Positions 56,821 to 64,000 of a stretch of DNA of 64,000 nt are shown here, in pieces. A model generated the notes under the pieces. The model did not search any database. It saw only the letters and a list, made by a program, of their open reading frames with translations, and had not been told where the DNA came from. Made by a program: the position numbers and the translations under genes. The stretch covers positions 52,800,196-52,864,195 of the forward strand of contig OX123196.2 of NCBI GenBank assembly GCA_944739405.2. The letters are read 5' to 3'. The first letter of the stretch is position 1. Every line of letters starts with the position of its first letter. The DNA is from Euclidia mi. Taxonomy: Eukaryota > Arthropoda > Insecta > Lepidoptera > Erebidae.

Positions 56821-57784
56821 TAATATTTTATGAAGTCAATCGTGGATTTGAAGTAAAGCTGATGTTCACACGAATTGCTATCGAAATGGGGCTGTACTGG
56901 TATTGTAGGGTACCGTGATAGGACATAAAATAGTTTTTTGAATGTAACCACCATGACTATCAAAGCCAGCATTTGCATTCATACTTACATAAACTAATAT
57001 CTATACATATTATAAAATGAAGTCCCCTCTTCTTCCTGTATGTCTGTATAAACGCGATAAGCTCAAAAACGACTACTAAACGATCTTCTTGTCGCGATGC
57101 AAGACGTTTAGGTTGGAGGTTGAACGCTTTCTAATCAAATCAAATTGGGCAGGATATTAGCTTTTTTGTTATACGGCTGTTGGTCTGCCCGCTACCAGCA
57201 GATCAAACTAGGTTTATGATATTTGAACTCTGCCTAATAACTTCATAGTTGGCCGTCGGCAAATAACAGTATTTCTTATTTTTCGCAAACTTTTACGTCT
57301 AAAATTGTAGTAAAATACCTACTTTGAATTTATGTTGCTATTTCGATGTTACTTAAAGCATCCATAGTAATTAATTAATGCCTTTTACATGTTTCTGAAT
57401 TAGCTAAGTATAATATTATTACGATATACATAATGTTATTCTATCGAGATACTCACCGATCATCATGTTGGGTTCGTCATGAGGCGGAGTTTTGGCATAC
57501 CCTGACTATTTTGTGTCATACCCTGAAATAGTATCTTATTTAATTGACTTCAAGATGGACTTTTAAGAATTCTTAGACTTTTAAGACCTGAAAGAGGTCC
57601 CTGTAATGGAGCCTTAGAGTCAGTGTAATGTGCACACAAAGTACCAGCGTTGCACTGTGGACGCAACTACAATACAATTATAGCTGAGGGTGTATAAGCT
57701 ATCTGTCATGCAACGCATACTCCGACACCAGAATTTGCTGCACACTCATAGGAAAAAAATAGATCATGCTGAGCTATAAACATA
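56821..57784. other. Unannotated stretch with a Helitron/SINE-like fragment
   Basis: 57000-57080 (ATCTATACATATTATAAAATGAAGTCCCC...GCGATAAGCTCAAAAACGACTACT) is the start of a common lepidopteran dispersed repeat, also at 34040. Nothing else recognised. Confidence 0.45.
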
Positions 57785-57945
57785 CATATCTACATAGACT
57801 CACGCCTGTTTCCCGGAGAGATAGGCAGAGACTATAGAACGCCATTTGCAACGAACCTGACATATCTCTCTTGCTTCATTCACTCCCATCAAATTCCTCA
57901 TGCTTGCTCTTCTGTTTAGGGTACTTCTAACCTTCCCCGTTTTAA
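57785..57945 (-). mobile_element. RTE-like LINE 3' fragment
   Basis: TACATAGACTCACGCCTGTTTCCCGGAGAGATAGGCAGAG...AACGCCATTTGCAACG...CATATCTCTCTTGCTTCATTCACTCCC is nearly the same as 11284-11400, in the same orientation. Confidence 0.85.
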
Positions 57946-57969
57946 TGAGGAAGTGCTATATATAGTATC

Positions 57970-58199
57970 ATCATCATCAGCGTTTAAAAGTCCACTGCTG
58001 GACTAGGCCTCTCCTTTGAAAGGAGGAATTGGCCTACTATACCACGCTGGCCAAACGGGTTGGTATAGGGTTTGTATCAAGTTTTCCTTCTCTTACAGTG
58101 TTGTTCTCTGCATAATATGCTCCCTCTGTCGGCTCTTACGACACCCATGGGATGATATGGGTGGTGACATTCCGTATTCTTAATCCGTCACCACACGGA
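57970..58199 (-). mobile_element. SINE with 14-bp target duplication
   Basis: Flanked by CTATATATAGTATC at 57956-57969 and 58200-58213. The left end is ATCATCATCAG (tail on the minus strand), then GTCCACTGCTGGACTAGGCCTC. The right part has CACGCTGGCCAAACGGGTTGG and ACACCCATGGGATGATATGGG. Confidence 0.9.
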
Positions 58200-58213
58200 C
58201 TATATATAGTATC

Positions 58214-59196
58214 GATATATATATAGTATCGTTTCTCTTGATTTTGGCTATTACTTTTATGTGACTAATAAACAGCTTTACTTTCTTTCTTTCTTGAAAT
58301 TTATTAGATGTCGTGACATCCAAATAGGGCCAAACGAATTTTACTCTTATGTAATTGGCATAAAGGATTTTCTCAGCAACTTGTACCGGTTCTGTGTCAT
58401 TTACTGTCGGGAAACCTAAACCTCTTAACTAACCCCAAAGTTGGTTGTGCGAATGGGTGATCTGGCTAGCTCAAATGGAGACCTTTGACCACAATACCGT
58501 TCCTCTGTTATCTGCACGGTGCAGATGAAATTAAACAGCCCATAATTATTTACCTATTATTACTATAATTTATATGAAAGGGAAATTATCCAATTTACTT
58601 AATATCATAATATGTCACTAAAATTGCCCATTTCACCTAATCACTAAAGATGTTTAATTTTAGTTAGTTGTGATTTATTGTGTTAATGGGGTTATAGTTA
58701 AAGCTACTAGCTATCGTTGTATTGGTTATAGTGGGTTAACTATTGTTTGACAAAAAACGTATGACAAAAGATCATTTTACAAACAACGTTAGAAAAACTA
58801 ATCATTTGACAAATTTTTATTTCGCAAACATATTACTTTAAAAACAATCATTTGACATAATACAGGTTTCGCAAATGCTTTACTTAGGAAATAATTAAAC
58901 TGTTAAAATATTATTTTAAAAATAATCACATAACTAAATAATTCGTTTGCGAAATTGGTGATTGTACAAAAGGTTAGAAGATAAATTATTAGTTTTTAAA
59001 AATAACTAATTTCTTTTCTTTTCGCATGGTTGCAAATGCCATGTTCATCTTGGACAGATTTATTTATAGGCAAGTAATAATTAGGGCTTAATACTAATTC
59101 CATACAAACAGAAGTCTTTTAAAAAAAATACACCCTGCCTGAATTAAGCGAAATAAGTAGAATTCGGTTCTGGCGTTGTGGTCGCAGTTCTAACCT
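58214..59196. other. AT-rich stretch with a degenerate TTTGACAAA / TTTCGCAAA motif array
   Basis: Between 58740 and 59040 short phrases built on TTTGACAAA, ATTTTACAAAC, TTTCGCAAA and ACTAATCATTTGACAAA recur at irregular spacing in both polarities. No gene is seen. The remainder is unannotated. Confidence 0.5.
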
Positions 59197-59682
59197 TTCT
59201 TTTTTTTTTGACTCATGGAGGAAACTACAATTTACGAGCTAACCCCGCCAGACTGAGACCGAGGTGTCAGCCTAGGGGGAGTGTGGGACTCCCCGATGAG
59301 AAGCTTCGGGACTACCCACTAAAACCCCCATGGTGTTCCGCTAACCGATCCCATTAACAGCGAGGCCACAGGTACTGCGTTGCATAACATCTGTGACCCT
59401 GCCTGAGTTGGCCCGCCTCAGACACGGCGGGCCCCGTCTACCTTCTCGCATGCATCCATCCACGGAAAACATACATCACGCTCACATTCGGATTAAAACT
59501 TTTACAAGTTTTCCTCACTTTTTATATAATGTTGTTAAACATCCCTCTCTTATCATTCATACCTACAACCAGCGTAAGAACAAACGAAGCTACTGCTACG
59601 AGAGGCGTGCGCGGAACACGACGCCGTCTCTCGGACCCAGCGGACGGCGGGCGGCCTCACGGTGCCGCCGCCCACTGGCAAC

Positions 59683-62600
59683 TTATGGTGGCCGGAGGTC
59701 ATTATACGCCCTGCGGCGACGCCCGGCTCTACGGATGGGGAGAGGTCGCGCGAGCTCCCTCTCCCGCTCCGCCGCCTCCTTGCTCGACATTACTGTCTCA
59801 CAGAAGGAGGCGACGGCGTTCCAACAAGTCTCGCTCCGGACCATGGCGTGAACCACAGCCCGAAGCGAGAGGTCAATACCGACCGCCGCAACTAGGTCGC
59901 GGCGCTGCGTGGCCCACGCGGGGCAATCCGCTAGTGTGTGCAGCGCCGTGTCCTCTACTGGGTTGCGGCGGTCCCCACAATGATGACAGCCGGGCGTCTC
60001 CTCCCGGCCTATGCGGTGCAGGAACCGGCCGAAACACCCATGGCCGGTAAGCACTTGCGTAAGCCGGAAGGTGAGGGCGCCATGTCGCCTCTCCAGCCAC
60101 TCCTTCATGTCGGGTCTTACGGCGTTTATGATTGCCTGCCCTGCGCTGGGGTGCACCAAACGTTGAGTCCACTCCGCCACCAGGACCTGGCGGAGTTCAG
60201 TCTTCTGCGCCTCTATCTCACGAGGCACGGGTACCTCGCCCCGTGACCGGGCTTCCTGGCGCCATGTGTATAACGACGCCAATAGCCCGGCCTGCAGGTC
60301 CCAGGGCGGGCATCTGGCGAGGAGGCTCGCCGCTCCGAAGGAGACCGTGCGGTATCCTCTAATTAACCTGACGGCCAAGGCGCGCTGCGGTGCGCGAAGC
60401 GCCTTGACGTTGCGGGCCGTCAGGTGTTCGGCCCATACGGGACATCCGTACAGGGCCATCTACCGCACGACTCCCTCGTAGAGCCTCCGGTAGGAGGCGC
60501 TTGGACCCCCCAAGTTGGACAGCAGCCTAGAAAGTGCTGCCGCTGCCCCCAGGAGTTTGGGAGCCAAGCGTTTGAAATGCTCGCAAAAGTCCCATCGGCT
60601 ATCGAGAACGAGCCCCAGGTATTTTAAGCTCGTCCCGACGCCGATGCGGACCCCTCCCACCATTATGTGGGCCCCCGCAGGTGGCCTATTCCGAGGCACG
60701 TGAAAAGAAATGGCCAATCGCCTGATGCGACTCACAACATGTGCGACCCCAGCGGTCGCCAATATGGCCGCCGCCCGGTGCGACTTACCCCTAGCCGTGA
60801 CTAAAGTGTCGTCGGCATAACAAACGATGCCGACGCCACGGAGGAGCGCGCCCCGCAGCACGTAGTCGTACCTGATGTTCCACAGGAGGGGGCCGAGAAC
60901 CGAACCCTGTGGAACACCGCACGACATCTCTCGCCGACTCCAACCGTCGTGACCCGGATACACAACAAATCTCTCATTTAAATATGCCCCGACTATTTGG
61001 CGGAGGTACGGCGGCACTCGATGGAAAATGAGTGCCGCCTTGTTGACACTCCAGGGCAAGGTGTTGAACGCGTTGGCGATGTCTAACGACACCGCCAGAA
61101 CCACCTCGCCCCGGGAAACTGCGACCGCCGCCAGGCTCCTCACTCTTCTAATTGCTTCAATTGTAGAGCGCCCTCGACGGAAACCGAACTGTTCGTCCGC
61201 CAGGTCCGGCCCCACTGTTGACATGTGCTGGACGAGGCGCTGAGCAATGACGTGCTCGAACATCTTTGCGACCTCGTCCAGCAGTACGATGGGCCGGTAG
61301 GCGGACGGACTGTCCGCCGGGCGCCCTTCCTTCTTGATCAGGACCAGTTTCCCCGTTTTCCAAAGTCGGGGAAACCGGCCCTCCTCCAAGCACTTGTTTA
61401 GGAGCCAAATGAGTCGGGGCTCGAGCTCGGCTATCGCCAGGGCCCACGCTCAGCCTGGAATGCCGTCAGGCCCTGGGGCGGTGTTTTTCATGCGCAACAC
61501 CGCCGCTCGAAGCTCGACCCGGGTCACTTCGGGAACCGCGTCGTCGTCCGCGTCCTACATCCTCCACAACCTGCGGCCGGAGACTCTGGGTGAGCGGGGG
61601 CACCCAGGGGCGAAGTTTACCCCTCACCATGAGGTACGGATGCCCCCACGGATCTTGGTCCAGAGTCCCCAAAAGCTCGTTGCGAGCCTCTTCTTGGCCG
61701 CTCTGTACTCTTCATAAAGCTCCGCCTCCCTGGCTTCGGAATCGGGAGAGCACCGACGCCTTCTCCGGAACCAGGTGTACTGGCGTCGCGCGTGCACGCA
61801 AAGATTGCGCAGGCGCTCGATGTTATCGGACCACCAGTACACCCGGCGTCTGGGTGAGTTATTTGTCACCTTCGGCATCGCCGCATCGCAGATGTTGGTC
61901 ATTGCCCTCCGGAACCACTCGGCCTCCATCTCGATGTCTTCAGACCCGGTCAGTGATTGGGACCAGGTCTCTACGATGGAGGCCTCCAGGAGGGCCTCCC
62001 GATTCATCCTCTTGATGGCCCAGCGCGGACCGCCCCGAATCGGGGTTCTTCGTGCTGACGCGTCGGAGATGACTGTTTCAGCGGAGACGTCGAACCTGAT
62101 GTAACGATGGTCCGACAACGTCTCCGCCTCCTCGACGACGCGCCAGTCTTGGACACGGCGTGCTAGTGCGGGGCTCGCAAACGTGATGTCCACAATGGAC
62201 CCGCCCCGCTGACGCACGCACGTGTCACCGTCCCGATTGAGGACGAGCAGGCCGTTCTCGACGGCCCACTGCTCCAGCAGTTCGCCCCTCGCGTCCGTGG
62301 CCGAGGAACCCCAAGCCGAAGACTTGGCATTGAAGTCCCCGGCGACGAGCACGTCGCGAGGGCGGCTGCGAGCGACGACGACGCTAAGTTCAAGCATAAA
62401 TGCTTCGAAGTCGGCGAGAGAACGGTTGGGGGAAAAATAAGCACCCACCACAACCGTGTTGCCAATTTGTGCTGCGGCACACCGCCTCCCTCGGGAGATG
62501 TTCTCCATGGAAGGGGTGCCGGCGGCGGCCCTAGTGATGATGGCCACCGAGCCGTCAAGATCCCCCACCCAATCGTCTCTGGGGGGGACGAAATACGGCT

Positions 62601-62712
62601 CGGCGGCGACGGCGACATTAATTGACCACTGCGCCAGGCTTTGGAGGAGCAGATCCTGGGCTCTGGTGCAGTGGTTTAAATTGCTTTGTAAGAGGCGGAG
62701 GGGTGGAGGCAT
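59683..62712 (-). pseudogene. R1-like ORF2: endonuclease, reverse transcriptase, CCHC finger
   Basis: ATG at 62712. Endonuclease motifs: LLQSNLNHC, AEPYF, VVGAYFSP, LVAGDFNAKSSAWGS, DITFASP and TLSDHRYI (SDH motif). The frame breaks near 61624. The RT part then reads PGPDGIPG, a TGA near 61452, AYRPIVLLDEVAK, FGFRRGRSTIEAI, VSLDIANAFNTLPW, SCGVPQGSVLGPLLW and CYADDTLV (catalytic). A TAG at 60459-60457 precedes MALYGCPVWAE. The C-terminal CHHCGDR...HTLADCPAW zinc finger is typical of the R1 clade. At least three lesions make it inactive. Confidence 0.9.
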
Positions 62713-64000
62713 TATTGTGTTTCCATCACAACCCCCACCCCTTCAGCCGTTTCGGCAACGATATTGACAGAGCCTTTGCTCCCTGGCTGCCTCTTTTTGG
62801 GTGCGGCGCAGGTTTTGGCACCCACTCGGTGCGTGGCCGGCTTGCCCACCGCTGCACACAAAACACAGTGCGGCGGGGCTTCGCAGCTGGCGGCCTTATG
62901 TCCTGCTTTTCCACAACGGAAACAAAGGCCGCTGCAGTCCACTGCCGAGGTGCATTTTGCGCCCACGTGGCCGGCCGTGAGGCACCGGAAACACCGAAGC
63001 GGCTTAGTCTCTAACAAGGTTACCTGCGCCGACACCCAGCCGACCAACAAACGCCGGCCTTCAGCCACCTTTTTTGCTGTGGTGATTGGCACGCTGACAA
63101 TAATGGTACCCATGCCTGCACGGCCTGGGCGTATTGCGCCGCATCTTAAAGATGACGCGGCACAGCCAGTCGTCTTGGCAATGGCGGCCGATACTTCCTC
63201 CGAAGTTATACTATCGTCCAGGCCCGAAATCCGAAGCTCGGCGTTCTTTTGGGGCCTGAACACTTTGACGTCTTCCGTCGGGAGGACCTCAGCGAGCTTC
63301 TTGGCCAGAGCGTCGGCCTGCTCGCCGCTAGCAGCCCCCGGCACCTCAATGAGGCGGGCGCCGGTCTGGGTGGTCTTAAGACGTGGCCCTGCCGTTATGC
63401 CCAACTGGGCGGGATCCACGGCGTTGCGGGCCATCTTGAGGATCCCCGCATAGGTCGTTCCCCGCTCAGCAGCTGCAGGCTGCAGCGTAAGTACTACCGC
63501 TGTGGAGCGAAGGGTGCGGAGCTTCTTCGCCACCTTCTGGGCCGCCTTCTTGGCCTTCTTTGTCGCCTTTGTCGCTTTTTGTTTGGCCCCGGTGATTTCC
63601 CAGCCATCCGTTTTTGGGGCGGAAGCTGCGGGGGCTTTTTGCGGAACTTCAGTGGTGGGCTGGGCCTTTTTCTGGCCCCTCTTCTTGCCCTTTGGGGCCT
63701 GTGGTTCTCCAGCTTTCTTGTTCGCCGGAGTTGTCCGCGGTGCAGCCGCCACAGCCGCGTACGATGTTGACGGCTGCGGTGACGTCAGCGCGGGCGGCTG
63801 CGGATGTGGGGCCGCATGTCGGGTCACGGTTGGGGGCCTCATAATTTGGCCCTCCAAGAAAGAGAGGCTTTGCCTCATCTGGGCGATGTCCTCTCGGAGG
63901 GCGGCCAATTCGCTGGTGGCCTTCTCCGGCGCATCGGTGCGCTGCTGTGGGAATGCAGCACGTAACTCAGCCTGTTCCCGCCTGAGTGCCGCGAGCTCAG
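62712..64000 (-). CDS. R1-like ORF1 (gag-like), partial at window edge
   Basis: The frame is open from the window edge (64000) to TAA at 62714-62712, so the true start is outside. The N-terminal visible part has heptad-rich Ala/Leu/Glu/Arg sequence (coiled coil), followed by Pro/Ala- and Lys-rich linkers and a conserved core (RISGLDDSITSEEVSAAI, GTIIVSVPITTAKKVAEG). Three CCHC-type knuckles end it (CFRCLTAGHVGAKC, CFRCGKAGHKAASC, CVLCAAVGKPATH). These bind nucleic acid in R1-clade ORF1 proteins. The stop overlaps the ORF2 start as TAATG. No internal stop is seen in the visible portion. Confidence 0.88.
   Translation of the reverse strand, partial: ELAALRREQAELRAAFPQQRTDAPEKATSELAALREDIAQMRQSLSFLEGQIMRPPTVTRHAAPHPQPPALTSPQPSTSYAAVAAAPRTTPANKKAGEPQAPKGKKRGQKKAQPTTEVPQKAPAASAPKTDGWEITGAKQKATKATKKAKKAAQKVAKKLRTLRSTAVVLTLQPAAAERGTTYAGILKMARNAVDPAQLGITAGPRLKTTQTGARLIEVPGAASGEQADALAKKLAEVLPTEDVKVFRPQKNAELRISGLDDSITSEEVSAAIAKTTGCAASSLRCGAIRPGRAGMGTIIVSVPITTAKKVAEGRRLLVGWVSAQVTLLETKPLRCFRCLTAGHVGAKCTSAVDCSGLCFRCGKAGHKAASCEAPPHCVLCAAVGKPATHRVGAKTCAAPKKRQPGSKGSVNIVAETAEGVGVVMETQ

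Larger units (their letters stand above)
59197..64000 (-). mobile_element. R1-clade LINE, running off the right edge
   Basis: The T-run at 59197-59210 is the poly(A) tail of a minus-strand element. Reading leftward from 64000: ORF1 (gag-like), ORF2 (endonuclease, RT, C-terminal zinc finger) and a 3' UTR of about 470 bp (59680-59211). It is much more GC-rich than its surroundings, suggesting recent arrival. The 3' flank (CAGTTCTAACC) is not a telomeric array and no 28S rDNA target is seen, so the insertion site is non-canonical for TRAS, SART or R1 itself. Confidence 0.9.

Noticed and set aside
59150..59215. R1-like element as a telomere-specific TRAS/SART insertion
   Set aside because: Only a single CTAACC-like hexamer adjoins the tail; there is no TTAGG array.
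59529..60050. Plus-strand ORFs across 59393-63844
   Set aside because: Shadows of the GC-rich R1-like ORFs on the minus strand.

Overview
The window looks like intergenic or heterochromatin-like DNA of a moth or butterfly (Lepidoptera). It is AT-rich and packed with eukaryotic transposable elements of types common in lepidopteran genomes: tRNA-derived SINEs ending in GATGAT-type tails, Gypsy and Bel-Pao LTR elements, CR1/Jockey-, RTE- and R1-like LINEs, piggyBac remnants and MITEs. I see no bacterial features, CRISPR arrays, rRNA genes or genuine tRNA genes. I find no convincing single-copy host gene; the nearest candidate is a spliced, transposase-derived gene at 24114-26991 that now carries two frameshifts.

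Layout. 1-2145: a possible minus-strand promoter and first exon, two near-perfect hairpins and a MITE. 2146-9394: two copies of one Gypsy family in opposite orientation. The first is a 3' half with its LTR; the second has a 5' LTR, gag, pol and a truncated integrase. Both carry the same in-frame TGA inside RNase H. 9415-10420: a LINE 3' end interrupted by a GC-rich retroposon with a 14-bp target duplication. 11279-14000: an RTE-like LINE 3' end (18-bp target duplication) and a decayed piggyBac transposase. 15000-22200: SINEs, a second copy of the GC-rich retroposon, and a dispersed repeat holding four 315-bp tandem units. 24114-26991: a zinc-finger/DDE/SWIM transposase-like gene. 28257-29224: an internally deleted piggyBac element between TTAA sites. 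31184-31387: two GC-rich hairpins whose stems differ by paired substitutions.

35202-44111 is the most striking structure. Two 2.1-kb inverted arms, matching in every stretch I compared except for one GA unit, flank a complete-length CR1/Jockey-like LINE at 37302-42006. The LINE sits within a few bases of the centre of symmetry, so the locus before insertion would have been a palindrome of about 4.2 kb with a spacer of about 6 bp. A 44-bp perfect palindrome lies 3 bp outside the right arm.

45400-47280: a dead Jockey-like LINE, a TA microsatellite and another LINE tail. 47343-54375: a full-length Bel-Pao element with two LTRs and a 5-bp target duplication, but several frameshifts. 54376-59196: mostly unannotated DNA with SINE and LINE fragments. 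59197-64000: an R1-clade LINE on the minus strand that runs off the window, with ORF1 and ORF2 joined by a UAAUG overlap.

Most elements work only as relics. Reverse transcriptase and integrase domains are still readable, but nearly every ORF carries a stop or frameshift. Family names rest on motifs read by eye, without database searches.
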